The translations under genes and the position numbers were made by a program. 64,000 nt of DNA from Synanceia verrucosa (taxonomy: Eukaryota > Chordata > Actinopteri > Perciformes > Synanceiidae). The stretch is from NCBI GenBank assembly GCA_029721515.1, contig CM056567.1:23921243-23985242 (forward strand), written 5' to 3'. Positions 46,445 to 58,271 of the stretch are shown in pieces. The notes beneath the pieces are model-generated. The model had not been told where the DNA came from. It searched no databases and was given only the letters and a program-made list of their open reading frames with translations. Every line of letters begins with the position of its first letter. Within the stretch, counting starts at the first letter, position 1.

Positions 46445-46767
46445 TCAGGACTGGGAACACTGGTCTCTCATCAGTGTCTCTGAGAGTGGAGTCTGGGAGC
46501 CCTGGGTGGCCTCACAGGTCACAGAGTCCACCTTTCTCCACTGGTCTGCAGGGAGCGTCAGGGTGCTGCTCCAGCTGTAGTGGCCGTCCTTCTCCAGCAC
46601 CCCGGGGCTCCTGCTCTCCTCCCAGCTGATGCTGCTGGGGACCACCTTCCAGGCCAGACTCCAGTCTGAGGGGAAGCCCTTGTTGGCCAGGCACATGAGC
46701 GTGGCCTTCCCCTGCTGCAGCTCCTCACTGGAGGATTGCAGCACCGTCAGGGTGGGAGGGACTTCAC
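46445..46767 (-). CDS. Ig light chain constant exon C10, intact
   Basis: 323 nt on the minus strand with acceptor CTAG at 46768-46771 (read in reverse) and the first-subtype sequence through RDQCSQS. One coding change against C1 is near QWRKVDS, where QWRKVD is kept but the exon carries AAG at 46533-46537 context (VEKGG in another frame). AATAAA is at 46316-46321. pomc copy A follows on the same strand. Confidence 0.92.
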
Positions 46768-46924
46768 CTAGGAGACACCAATCAGCTTAGAGGACAGGGA
46801 CCACAGAGCTGTCAATCTACCAGCAGACACTGAGACACCTTGACTGTGTGAGAGATGATTTTCTCCTTTAAGGAGTTTCTGTCAGATGCTTTTTCTGCTC
46901 CACCAGTCACTCACTCACACATTG

Positions 46925-46934
46925 TTTCACTTCC
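46925..46934 (-). promoter_or_regulatory. GGAANNGAAA element in J-C intron, cluster 10
   Basis: GGAAGTGAAA on the minus strand, in the same context as other clusters and next to an octamer-like ATATGCAT. Confidence 0.45.
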
Positions 46935-47612
46935 CTTTAAGAAGCCTCTCATGCATATCAGCACAGAGAGAATCATCAAACACACTGACCTGAAATATAT
47001 CAAACTACACTGGAAATAAAACATCAGTAAAGTTTAAAAATAGCGAAAATTCAGAAAGTTTAAAAACACTAAAACCTTAGGAGGTCTAAAAATACTAAAA
47101 CATCATCTCAACATACAAAACATGAAGTATAAATTACTGTAAAGTATTTAATGGGAACATAAAGAAATACAGAAAAGGAAATGAGCACAATCAAATGTCC
47201 TTTATGTGGATTTCAGTCATCATTTAAATTGTTTAAAAGATTTTCAAAACATTAAAAAATATGGCACTTTTTCAAATAAAGATCTTTATCTTCAATCCAA
47301 TTCAATTGTATTTGATTTTTAAAATGGTTTTTAAACAGAATGGAGGCGGTAAACAAGAAAATCTAGAGGTCTGCAGTATTATCTTTTCAATACTTAAATT
47401 TAAATTTCAACACAACAAGAATGAAAAATATAAAGAAGTTTGGAAAAGCTCTGAGTTATTCTCCATGATGAAGGAGGAGGAATAAAAACATGAATACTAC
47501 AACTGTTAGAAATAAAACAACTTATAATGATCTGCCTGGAACGTGCAAAAAAAAAAAAATTAAAACATCACTTTATGGTTTTTATATTTAGTATTTTTGT
47601 GCAGAAACTTAC

Positions 47613-47650
47613 TTCCAACATCCAGTCTGGTTCCTCCACCAAAAGTCAAC
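47613..47650 (-). CDS. Ig light chain J2 segment, cluster 10
   Basis: Encodes LTFGGGTRLDVG on the minus strand. Heptamer 47651-47657, 23 bp spacer, nonamer 47681-47689. Confidence 0.9.
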
Positions 47651-47984
47651 CACAGTGATACAAAGTCATTGAGGAGCCGTACAAAAACCTCTGACTGTAG
47701 AGAGACACTGCTCTCTGACTGACAGACTGAACTAAAGCTACAAACACTCATGATGCAACTTTAACATTAAAGATGTCAACAATTAGTTTTGCTCTAGTTG
47801 AATATTTGACTTTTGTAACAAGAGGTTTTGTATTTCTGTTGCTGAAGTGAACTCTGCATCTTAGTCCAAACTCTTTGTCAAAAAGTCACCCATGAAAATG
47901 GAAAGGTGAATATTTTCCTCTAAACTGTTGAACATAAAGAATACAAGGACAAATATCTGCTGAGATAATAAAGTTTATACTTAC

Positions 47985-48022
47985 TTCCAACATCCAGTCT
48001 GGTTCCTCCACCGAACGTGTTC
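47985..48022 (-). CDS. Ig light chain J1 segment, cluster 10
   Basis: Encodes NTFGGGTRLDVG on the minus strand. Heptamer 48023-48029, 23 bp spacer, nonamer 48053-48061. Confidence 0.9.
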
Positions 48023-48710
48023 CACAGTGATACAAAGTCTTTGAGGCGCCGTACAAAAACCTCTGACTGTAGAGAGACACGGCTCTCTGACTTTGACACA
48101 AACAAACTCACCAAACACATTCCCAGTTTACCCAGTTCATGACATCACTGGTAAATATATTTATAACAGATTCACAAGCTAAAACATTTTCAACATTTTC
48201 TTTGCCAAAAATAAAACATCTACAAGTGATGTGAATTTATTTTGCAGTGAAACAAATTGAAATATGACATTTCTTCAGAAAAAAACAGCCCAAAAAATCC
48301 TCCTGAATGTACCAGACATTATTATTACAGAGACATTTTTACTGTGGATTATGATGAAGGAAAAAGTCTTATTTTAATTAATTTGTCCCACAACAATGTG
48401 TGATGTAGTGAATTACAGTGAATTCAGAAAATATTTTTGAAGATAATCTTTCCATCAAACTCAAACCAAAGACTCATCCTGATGATCACTGACACATTCC
48501 TGATCAATAGTGTGATGAAGTGATTGATCCATTGATAAACAGCATCATCAGAGTAATCCAAGTCCCTGTTGGAGTCAATCAGAGCATTTCCATAGAGAGC
48601 CACTTTGCATCAGCAGCACCATGCTCCAGTGCTCTGGGAGACTTTATAGTCCTGAGAGTTGAACACTGGATGACTGACAGCTGTCCTTCATGACAACAGA
48701 AGACACAGAA

Positions 48711-49211
48711 ATGGTCCTCATCAAAAACATGACTTTGATCTCCGTCCTCATCTGGACTGTCCTCTGCTGCTGCTTCACAGGTAAAGTCCAGAGAATCAAA
48801 CTCCTCTCCTCTATGAACATCCGTCCCTCTGAAATGAAGCCGACAAAACCATGACGCTGCTTTATGTTGTTGTCTCTGTATCCTCAGAGTCCAGAGGCCA
48901 GGTCACAGTGACTCAGCCTGGAGCAGTGAGCTCTGCTCTGGGAGGCTCCGTCTCCATCACATGTAGGACCAGTCAGGATGTTTATGTGTATAACAACTAT
49001 CACTATTTAGCCTGGTACCAACAGAGAGATGGAGGAACTCCTAAACTACTTATTTACGTCGCTAGCAGTCGAGCATCTGGGACTCCAGATCGTTTTACAG
49101 GCAGTGGATCAAACTCTGACTTCACTCTGACCATCAGTGGAGTCCAGACTGAAGATGCAGCAGTTTACTACTGTCAGAGTTATCATTATATCAACAGTCA
49201 AGCTGTGTTCA
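48711..49211 (+). CDS. Ig light chain V segment V10, open
   Basis: Leader 48711-48780, V exon 48888-49211, RSS 49212-49239, octamer-like CTTTGCAT 48603-48610. CDR1 is QDVYVYNNYHYL, CDR2 VASSRAS, GSNSDF, CDR3 start QSYHYINSQAV. It is opposite in orientation to the minus-strand J/C10. Its mirror partner V13 has different CDR1 and CDR2. Confidence 0.93.
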
Positions 49212-49306
49212 CACAGTGAAAAATCATCGTACAAAAACCTCCTGAACAGAAACTGAACTGACTGCTGCAGCTGGAAGCTACTGCAGAGACTGATACACTT
49301 CACTGA

Positions 49307-49345
<39 letters not shown>

Positions 49346-49399
49346 GTAGATGTCTCTCCTTCACCTTCTCTATCTGCAACAATAAAGTGACTTTCCACA

Positions 49400-50049
49400 G
49401 TGTCCTCTTATTTCTAGCTGGAGTGACTCTCAAAGATCAAAAGTCAAACCTCACAGTCACCTCACCTTTTAATTCTGTACTGAGGTCAAACCAACAAGCT
49501 CTGATCATAAGAGGTTCCTGACCTCTGACTGATTTATTCCTCTATAAGCTCATTGATAGAGGAGGGTGTCTGACCATGTAGATCTCTAACAGTCATCACA
49601 ACTATCTTCAGCTGGATTCTTTATTAATGAGGAGACAGTGAAAATAAACTAGACAGGTGTCTTCAGGGACCTGGTCAGAGACTGTCTGGACTACTTGTTA
49701 GTGACTGATGGATGTCAAGTACAGTTATATCACAAATATTCAGGAACAACACCACACCTCTCTTCCTCCCTAATTCATTCACCTGTGCTTCATTAATTAA
49801 ATATCCATCAACCCATTGAACATCATCAGACCCTGAAAAAACTTTAACTTCTGCTCAACCTCCACAACTTCACCTTTACATTTACATCACATTTAAATAG
49901 TTAAATCTCTTATCAGACTCTTAATAGAATCAACATTAGCCTAATTTCTTCTGTAAACCAATTAAAGTTCACTATTTCTGGCCACATTTCATCATGAATT
50001 ATTTAAATAGTCAAAGCTCTGAGCAGTGAGGAGGAAACAGACTCTGTGT
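49400..50049 (+). other. V10 3' flank and inter-V spacer
   Basis: The first ~280 bp match the 3' flank of other V segments, including AATAAA shortly after the CA repeat. From about 49690 the sequence is unique here and AT-rich, with no coding signal. Confidence 0.5.
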
Positions 50050-50151
50050 GTTTGCATAAGTGTCCTGCCTCTGTGCTCCCAGACGTTAAGAGGCCAGAGT
50101 TGATCAGAGGCTGTCCAGGGCTTTCAGACACACTGACACACCGGCAGCACA

Positions 50152-50719
50152 ATGATGAAGTCACTGATTCTGCTGCTGGCCACCCTGGAGCTCCTTGTTC
50201 AGAGTGAGACTCTCTGCTGAAAACTTTGCTGCAGAATGCAACCAGATTCACCACAATGATGTTCTGCTATGATGGAGAAAGAGTGAAACAAGCAGCATTT
50301 AACTTCTTCCATCTATTCACCATGTTGAAGAAATGACACCGCTCTGTTTAGATGTTGATCATCTTTCTCCAAACTGGATTTGTCTCAACAACTCTTCTGC
50401 TCTTTTTTGTGTTTTCCAGATTCCTCAGGAGAAATCATCCTGACTCAGTCTGCTGGATCTCAGTCTGTTGTTCCAGGACAGACTGTCTCTATCAAATGTA
50501 AAGCCAGTTCAAATGTGGGTTCTTGCCTCAACTGGTACCTTCAGAAACCTGGAGAACCTCCCAAACTCCTCATTTATTATTCTACAAACCGTCAGTCTGG
50601 AGTTTCCAACCGTTTTAGTGGAAGTGGGTCTGGCACTGACTTCACGATGAGCATCAGTGGAGTCCAGACTGGAGATGAAGGAAGTTATTACTGTCAGCAG
50701 TGTAGCAGCTGGCCGTTCA
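50152..50719 (+). CDS. Ig light chain V segment V11, second V family, open
   Basis: Leader exon 50152-50203 (MMKSLILLLATLELLVQ), GT-AG intron, V exon 50420-50719. It starts SSGEIILTQSAGSQSVV and has Cys in SIKC, Trp in LNWYLQKPG and YYC, so it is a kappa-type V unlike the 13 others. The RSS is 50720-50747 (CACAGTG, 12 bp, ACAAAAACC). Octamer-like GTTTGCAT is at 50050-50057. CDR1 SSNVGSCL and CDR3 QQCSSWPF each carry an extra cysteine, which could form a second disulfide. It lacks the GT repeat that follows the other V segments. Confidence 0.92.
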
Positions 50720-50972
50720 CACAGTGATATGATGTCGTACAAAAACCTCCCTCAGCTGGAGGAAGTGACTCAACAGCTGCATAGACACTACAACACTGGA
50801 GGACGGAGTAACACATTTATTTTGTGACACTACACTAACACTCAGCATGAAAACATTTTACACAGGTGTGTTTATGATCATTTAGGAGAATTTACTGTTT
50901 GAGTATCAATATAAGTTTGCTTATATAACTCTTAAAGTCAGGACCTCCCTTTTATGTCAAGTCTTGTGCCTT

Positions 50973-51026
50973 GCTGCAGCTCCTCACTGGAGGATTGCAG
51001 CACCGTCAGGATGGGAGGGACGTCAC
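50973..51026 (-). pseudogene. C exon remnant 3' of V11
   Basis: The first ~54 bases of a first-subtype C exon on the minus strand, preceded by an intact CTCCTAG acceptor and about 220 bp of J-C intron (GGAAGTGAAA retained near 51190). Homology stops after GAGCTGCAGCA. The rest of the domain is missing. Confidence 0.8.
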
Positions 51027-51748
51027 CTAGGAGACACCAATCAGCTTAGAGGACAGGGACCACAGAGCTGTCAATCTACCAGCAGACACTGAGACACCTT
51101 GACTGTGTGAGAGATGATTTTCTCCTTTAAGGAGTTTCTGTCAGATGCTTTTTCTGCTCCACCAGTCACTCACTCACACATTGTTTCACTTCCCTTTAAG
51201 AAGCCTCTCATGCATATCAGCACAGAGAGAATCATCAAACACACTGACCTGAAATATATCAAACACCAACAATTTGACAAAGTTAATCACTTTCCCACGT
51301 TAATTTCTTAAAAGCATTAAGTGAAGCAAGAGCAAACAGAAAATGAATTGAATGAATTACATAAATGTTCATGTGGATTTCAGACATGCACATTTCTATC
51401 TTCACTCAAGTCACTTAAATGTGTCACAGTGATGTTGATTCATGATGTAGTGAATTACAGTGAATTAAAAAAACACTCAGAAAATGTGTCAAACAAACTC
51501 AAAACAAAGACTCATCCTGATGATCACTGACACATTCCTGATCAATAGTGTGATGAAGTGATTGATCCATTGATAAACAGCATCATCAGAGTAATCCAAG
51601 TCCCTGTTGGAGTCAGTCAGAGCATTTCCATAGAGAGCCACTTTGCATCAGCAGCACCATGCTCCAGTGCTCTGGGAGACTTTATAGTCCTGAGAGTTGA
51701 ACACTGGATGACTGACAGCTGTCCTTCATGACAACAGAAGACACAGAA

Positions 51749-52249
51749 ATGGTCCTCATCAAACACATGACTTTGATCTCCGTCCTCATCTGGACTGTCC
51801 TCTGCTGCTGCTTCACAGGTAAAGTCCAGAGAATCAAACTCCTCTCCTCTATGATCATCCGTCCCTCTGAAATGAAGCCGACAAAACCATGACGCTGCTT
51901 TATGTTTTTGTCTCTGTATCCTCAGAGTCCAGAGGCCAGGTCACAGTGACTCAGCCTGGAGCAGTGAGCTCTGCTCTGGGAGGCTCCGTCTCCATCACAT
52001 GTAGGACCAGTCAGAAGGTTCATGTGTATAACAACTATCATCTTTTAGCCTGGTACCAACAGAGAGATGGAGGAACTCCTAAACTACTTATTTACGTCGC
52101 TAGCAATCGAGCATCTGGGACTCCAGATCGTTTTACAGGCAGTGGATCAAAGTCTGACTTCACTCTGACCATCAGTGGAGTCCAGACTGAAGATGCAGCA
52201 GTTTACTACTGTCAGAGTTATCATTATATCAACAGTCAAGCTGTGTTCA
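51749..52249 (+). CDS. Ig light chain V segment V12, open
   Basis: Leader 51749-51818 (MVLIKHMTL variant as V2), V exon 51926-52249, RSS 52250-52277, octamer-like CTTTGCAT 51641-51648. CDR1 is QKVHVYNNYHLL, CDR2 VASNRAS, GSKSDF, CDR3 start QSYHYINSQAV. No J is close on its 3' side; the nearest J/C are the minus-strand cluster 10. Confidence 0.92.
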
Positions 52250-52343
52250 CACAGTGAAAAATCATCGTACAAAAACCTCCTGAACAGAAACTGAACTGAC
52301 TGCTGCAGCTGGAAGCTACTGCAGAGACTGATACACTTCACTG

Positions 52344-52381
<38 letters not shown>

Positions 52382-52739
52382 GTAGATGTCTCTCCTTCAC
52401 CTTCTCTATCTGCAACAATAAAGTGACTTTCCACAGTGTCCTCTTATTTCTAGCTGGAGTGACTCTCAAAGATCAAAAGTCAAACCTCACAGTCACCTCA
52501 CCTTTTAATTCTGTACTGAGGTCAAACCAACAAGCTCTGATCATAAGAGGTTCCTGACCTCTGACTGATTTATTCCTCTATAAGCCCATTGATAGAGGAG
52601 GGTGTCTGACCATGTAGATCTCTAACAGTCATCACAACTATCTTCAGCTGGATTCTTTATTAATGAGGAGACAGTGAAAATAAAGTAGACAGGTGTCTTC
52701 AGGGACCTGGTCAGAGACCCTCTGGTTCAGTTCAACATT

Positions 52740-53532
52740 CAATGTCTTTATTGTCTTTATACTGACAGACAACAATACATCAAGAAAATGATTCTCCCTG
52801 AGATTTAAAAAAAAATACATTCATACAACAAAATATACACAGTACATGAGAGGAAAATAAATACAGTAGAGCACAAGGTGAAAACACAATGAGGTAGTGC
52901 AAATGACAGTGAGTCAATGGTCAGCACTTAGCAGCAGTGGTTATAGAGCCAGAAGTTATGGAGTTATCAGGATGTGTTTAGAAGTTGAACAGCTGTGAGG
53001 AAGAAGCTGTTTTTCAGTCTTGTGGTTTGTGTCTACATTGTCCTGTGTCTCCTACCTGAGGGGAGGAGTGTAAAGATGTGGTGGGCAGAGTGTGTTGGTC
53101 ACAGGTGATGTTTGCTGTCCTGCTGTGACTTCAGGACAAGTAAATGTCCTCAGTACCAGGAAGTTGAGTCCTGATGATGTGTTGGTCCGTCTTAATGACG
53201 CTCTCTCTCTCTCCTGGTGCAGCTAGTAAAGCAGACTGTGATGTAGTACACTATCACACTCTCTGCTCTGCATCTGTAAAAGTTCATAAGAAGGCTCTGG
53301 GGCAGTCTCACTGCTCTGAGCTTCCTCAGAAAACACAACCGTTGTTCTGCCTTGCTGATGACAGTGGAAGTGTGTGCAGTCATCATGACCTGAGTCACAC
53401 GACAAAAGAGAAACACACCAGGATAAATGTTGTAAGTGTGACTTTGTTCGTCAAACTGAACCAAATTTCACTTCGACTAACTCAAAATAAAATGCCAATT
53501 AAAAAGTAAGGACAGTGCCCAACACTGACAAC
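52740..53532 (-). mobile_element. L2-like LINE 3' fragment, minus strand
   Basis: Reverse-orientation copy of 18064-18890, including the RT remnant (FLRKLRAVRLPQSLL) and the AATAAAGACA tail. Its junction with the V12 3' flank mirrors the tail-V junction of the left units. Confidence 0.75.
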
Positions 53533-53690
53533 TATCCATCCATCCATTATCTACCGCTTATCCTCATAGGGTCACAGGGGGGCTGGAGCCTATCCCAGCT
53601 GTCTTAGGGCGGAAGGCAGGGTACACCCTGGACAAGTCGCCACCTCATCGCAGGACACATAGAGACAGACAACCCTTCACAAATTAGCCA
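53533..53690 (-). mobile_element. Truncated SINE body
   Basis: CATCCATCCATTATCTACCG, TCATAGGGTCACAGGGG and GTACACCCTGGACAAGTCGC match the body of the SINE at 17568. The tRNA head is missing. Confidence 0.6.
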
Positions 53691-53699
53691 ATGATGGAT

Positions 53700-54380
53700 G
53701 GATAATAACTCCTCGTAAAGCTAAACCACCAACAAAAAGAAAGCAACTTCTGCATCAGTTTTCAGTTCCTTCAGATGCCTCAGTGTCTCAGTGACATACG
53801 GTCAGGAGAAGTGAGGCAGTACCTCACCTGCCATCTGATCTGTGTTAAAGATGCATTTTCAGTATGACTCTACACGTTTTTGACTTTGACTAGAATTTGA
53901 TTAAGTAAAAATCGCCAAATTTGAGTATTTCGCTATCAAATACAAGGCAGAAATCACGGGTAAGGCAGTGGAGAGCTATGCCTCATATCTGACTGCGTGA
54001 TCCAATACAAATCGGATCGCATGACACATGCCCATTTCTGTTCCTCAGTATAGCCGCCAATATGAAGTCTACAGAAATATATGTTATACAGCATGACTCT
54101 CTACAGTCTGTGTAATATCTTTAATGTATGTGTGAGAGAATTGTTCCTGCTATAATAAAGTGCAGAGAAAAGTCAGCAGGTGAGGCAGGCAGTACTCTGC
54201 CACACCTCAAGGGGGCGTATGTGAACTGACAGGTGCTTTCTAGCTGCATTGCTGGCTTTAACAGAAGGAATAGAGCTCCGGTAGTTGACGTCATGCAATC
54301 CCGGCATGCATCTGTCAAAACCAAAACACCAGCATATTGGCAGAAAGGCGCTCTGTTTAAACTAATGCCAGGGATCTCGC
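53700..54380. other. Unassigned interval, probably repetitive
   Basis: No gene is recognised. Related GAGGCAG and CCTCACCTGCC-like strings near 53812-53835 and 54178-54210 hint at a degraded inverted-repeat element, but termini cannot be fixed. Confidence 0.3.
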
Positions 54381-54389
54381 CGCTTGCAG

Positions 54390-54720
54390 TTAAACGCCCA
54401 TAAACATTTCTTGGAGATATGGTGGATTTTTCCGGCACCAGGCATGTGGGCTTGGGATCTGCTGACGTGGCTTGGCACCCAACTTCCACCTTGGGCAGAT
54501 TGGGTGTGGAGGCTGGCATTGGAGTGTGCAGGTAAGTTAGCAGCATTCGCTCTGTCAATAGGTTAACTTGAGTGATGGCGGAGGTTTTGAAATCTTCCTG
54601 CTGAGAGGACAAGGTGGCGAAATCTCTCCTCAGTGTGGCTGCCAGATCCTCCCGCTCAGCTAACTTATTGCTATGTGAGCTAATGATCTCCTTGAGCTGG
54701 CTAAAGTTGGCTGGGTTCAT
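54390..54720 (-). pseudogene. Gypsy-like gag N-terminal fragment
   Basis: The frame starts MNPANFSQLKEIISSHSN, resembling the N terminus of fish Ty3/gypsy Gag, and lies directly inside an LTR-like sequence with the short gap expected between LTR and gag. Beyond about 54400 the frame continues without family resemblance. No capsid, protease or polymerase domain is present. Confidence 0.5.
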
Positions 54721-54739
54721 TGTTATGGCCAGTTCATTC

Positions 54740-55477
54740 TGTCAGAACTCATACGGCATGTGAAACCAATTGCAGACTCAGCAAATGTGCTTCATCAAAA
54801 ACAAAAGTTTTTATTAATAACAAAAAAATCAGTTGATTACACAAGCACTGAAAAAAAACTGACTGCTTTAATACTGACTAATTGGAAAATAAAACGCTTC
54901 TCTAGAAAGGATGACACTAACTGACTATAATACAACTAAGGGCGCTTCTCTCAGAAGATTACCAACTCAAAAACCAGACTGAGCTAAGCGACAAACAAAA
55001 GGCGCTTCACAAGGAAGGATAAGCCGGCTGAAAACAAACAAAACTGACTGGTACTGAGGCTATAAATCTAACAACTGAAAATCACTCTAAAGAGGAAAAG
55101 GAAAAACTGAAACATAAACTGAAAATCACTCACAAAAGCTGAGGAAACAACACTATAAAGTACAAACAAAACACTGACTACACTCACTCTACAAACAAAG
55201 TGACAAAAGAACAAGCTCACAGGCCTCATGGCTACACAGATTTGACTTGTTGTATGAAAGATGAGGAACAATACGCACTTTTACAGGACTGGGGAAACAC
55301 AGTGCAATGGGGAACAGGGGCGAGGCAGAAAATCACCAGACGTGGGAAACAGGAGGGCAGGAAGTGACGTGGCTGAAAACAAGAACAGTTACTTCAGAAT
55401 AAAACAGGACATGACAATAAATAATAAACACAAGACAAAAAAAACATACCTCACCTCACTGGGGACAATTTGGGACA
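54740..55477 (-). mobile_element. LTR-like sequence of gypsy-type retrotransposon
   Basis: Read on the minus strand it starts TGTCCCAAATTG (55477) and ends CTGACA (54740), 738 bp, followed by the gag-like start. The partner LTR and internal region are absent. Confidence 0.5.
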
Positions 55478-55739
55478 GTAAAAACATCAGTATTGCTTTT
55501 TAATTTAGACACAAAGGAAGCTCTGTACCATTTTCCAGCACATGGTGTCACAAACAGACATTTTGGCTTCAGAAAATACACGCTGATGTAAGCATTCCTC
55601 ACCACCACCAGCCACCACCGATATAAACACATCAATAAAGCCCTTGTCAAACGACAAAGGGATACATTTATTATTATTTCACTTTTTCTGCTGCTTCTGG
55701 GGGAAATCAGCAAGTTAGTTTTATTGCCAGATTGTCCAC

Positions 55740-56552
55740 TTTCCTAAACAGAAGAGCTCTGGAAATCTTATCAGGAGCTCTGGTGCAGTGTCACTATGAT
55801 AATGCTTATTCCTCTTGGTATTCTGCCATCCTCAAAACACTCAAAACTAGGCCCCAGTCTGTTCAAAATAATACTTAAATTGCACCCCAGAACTCATCTC
55901 CTCCCAGAACATTTTGACAGCCTGAAATGGCTCAGAGTTGAGGAGCGTGTGACAAATTAAATTGAGTATGGTCCACAGGATTTTAAATAATGCTGTCCCA
56001 GACTATTTGAAGAGTTATTTTACTAAAGTCAGTGATATAGATAAATCTAGTTCATGTCAGATTTAAGAGAAATATGGGTCTAAATACTTTTAGATACACA
56101 GCATGCATGGCATGGAATGGCTTGCTCTTCATCCATGAAGAGCATGAGTTCACTTAGGCCTGCTTCCTTTAAAACTGCCCTCAAGGGTTAGTTAAGAGGG
56201 ACTTCTTAGCAAGAGATTGAAGATTGTTGTTGTTGTTTTTAATAGCTGTGTATTTGTATATTTTTAATATTGTTAATTTTATAGTTTATAATTGCTAGTG
56301 TATTTTGAAATATGTCCCTCCCATCCTAATTTCTCTGTGTGGAGGCACACCCACACATTCCGCTTATGGACATCATGCACATAAAATACACCCAGAGACA
56401 TGCACGGACACACACACTCACTCACTAAAGGGACCACAATGGAAATAAGCTGTTGGCTTTTTGTGTTTTTATCCCTTTGGCAGAAGTTGTGTCGATTTAT
56501 GTTTTCATGTTTAAACATTTCTCTGTTGTCAATAAAAGTATCAATCAATCAA
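55740..56552 (+). mobile_element. Degenerate LINE 3' end
   Basis: Broken frames give reverse-transcriptase C-terminal patterns (SSWYSAILKTLKTRPQSVQN; MGLNTFRYTACMAWNGL). It ends AATAAAAGTATCAATCAATC, a simple tail abutting the GT repeat beside V13. The inverted duplication arm B ends exactly here. Confidence 0.6.
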
Positions 56553-56672
56553 TGTGTGTGTGTGTGTGTGTGTGTCCTCAGTGAAGTGTATCAGTCTCTG
56601 CAGTAGCTTCCAGCTGCAGCAGTCGGTTCAGTTTCTGTTCAGGAGGTTTTTGTACGATGATTTTTCACTGTG

Positions 56673-57173
56673 TGAACACAGCTTGACTGTTGATAGCATG
56701 ATAACTCTGACAGTAGTAAACTGCTGCATCTTCAGTCTGGACTCCACTGATGGTCAGAGTGAAGTCAGAGTTTGATCCACTGCCTGTAAAACGATCTGGA
56801 ATCCCTGATTGTCGAGTAGTTGCCCTATAAATAAGTAGTTTAGGAGTTCCTCCATCTCTCTGTTGGTACCAGGCTAAAAGGTGATAGTTGTTATGCACAT
56901 GAACCTTCTGACTGGTCCTACATGTGATGGAGACGGAGCCTCCCAGAGCAGAGCTCACTGCTCCAGGCTGAGTCACTGTGACCTGGCCTCTGGACTCTGA
57001 GGATACAGAGACAAAAACATAAAGCAGCGTCATGGTTTTGTCGGCTTCATTTCAGAGGGACGGATGTTCATAGAGGAGAGGAGTTTGATTCTCTGGACTT
57101 TACCTGTGAAGCAGCAGCAGAGGACAGTCCAGATGAGGACGGAGATCAAAGTCATGTTTTTGATGAGGACCAT
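56673..57173 (-). CDS. Ig light chain V segment V13, open
   Basis: Leader 57104-57173, V exon 56673-56996, RSS 56645-56672, octamer-like site 57274-57281. CDR1 is QKVHVHNNYHLL, CDR2 RATTRQS followed by GIPDRF, CDR3 start QSYHAINSQAV (Ala for Tyr). The 3' flank is replaced by a LINE just past the GT repeat. Confidence 0.92.
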
Positions 57174-57861
57174 TTCTGTGTCTTCTGTTGTCATGAAGGA
57201 CAGCTGTCAGTCATCCAGTGTTCAACTCTCAGGACTATAAAGTCTCCCAGAGCACTGGAGCATGGTGCTGCTGATGCAAAGTGGCTCTCTATGGAAATGC
57301 TCTGACTGACTCCAACAGGGACTTGGATTACTCTGATGATGCTGTTTATCAATGGATCAATCACTTCATCACACTATTGATCAGGAATGTGTCAGTGATC
57401 AACAGGATGAGTCTTTGTTTTGAGTTTGATGGAAAGATTATCTTCAAAAATATTTTGTGAATTCACTGTAATTCACTACATCACACATTGTTGTGGGACA
57501 AATTAAATAAAATAAGACTTTTTCCTTCATCATAATCCACAGTAAAAATGTCTCTGTAATAATAATGTCTGGTACATTCAGGAGGATTTTTTGGGCTGTT
57601 TTTTCCTGAAGAAATGTCATATTTCAATTTGTTTCACTGTAAAATAAATTCACATCACTTGTAGATGTTTTATATTTGACAAAGAAAATGTTGAAAATGT
57701 TTTAGCTTGTGAATCTGTTATAAATATATTTACCAGTGATGTCATGAACTGGGTAAACTGGGAATGTGTTTGGTGAGTTTGTTTGTGTCAAAGTCAGAGA
57801 GCCGTGTCTCTCTACAGTCAGAGGTTTTTGTACAGCGCCTCAAAGACTTTGTATCACTGTG

Positions 57862-57899
57862 GAACACGTTCGGTGGAGGAACCAGACTGGATGTTGGAA
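57862..57899 (+). CDS. Ig light chain J1 segment, cluster 13
   Basis: Encodes NTFGGGTRLDVG; heptamer 57855-57861, 23 bp spacer, GTAAGT donor. Confidence 0.9.
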
Positions 57900-58233
57900 G
57901 TAAGTATAAACTTTATTATCTCAGCAGATATTTGTCCTTGTATTCTTTATGTTCAACAGTTTAGAGGAAAATATTCACCTTTCCATTTTCATGGGTGACT
58001 TTTTGACAAAGAGTTTGGACTAAGATGCAGAGTTCACTTCAGCAACAGAAATACAAAACCTCTTGTTACAAAAGTAAAATATTCAACCAGAGCAAAACTA
58101 ATTGTTGACATCTTTAATGTTAAAGTTGCATCATGAGTGTTTGTAGCTTTAGTTCAGTCTGTCAGTCAGAGAGCAGTGTCTCTCTACAGTCAGAGGTTTT
58201 TGTACGGCTCCTCAATGACTTTGTATCACTGTG

Positions 58234-58271
58234 GTTGACTTTTGGTGGAGGAACCAGACTGGATGTTGGAA
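58234..58271 (+). CDS. Ig light chain J2 segment, cluster 13
   Basis: Encodes LTFGGGTRLDVG; heptamer 58227-58233, GTAAGT donor. Same Leu form as its mirror partner in cluster 10. Confidence 0.9.

Larger units (their letters stand above)
42275..49340. repeat. Inverted duplication, arm A
   Basis: This segment is repeated in reverse orientation at about 56553-64000. Matching landmarks in mirror order are V9/V14, the J and C remnants, pomc, C10/C13, J pairs and V10/V13. Coordinate sums of mirrored features stay near 105,880-106,275, shifting only at indels such as the AT repeat in arm B. The outer end of arm B is beyond the window. Confidence 0.93.

Noticed and set aside
54121..54390. C-terminal half of the 199-codon minus-strand frame as Gag
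   Set aside because: Resemblance to Gag ends after roughly the first 100 residues; the remainder reads through unrelated repetitive DNA.
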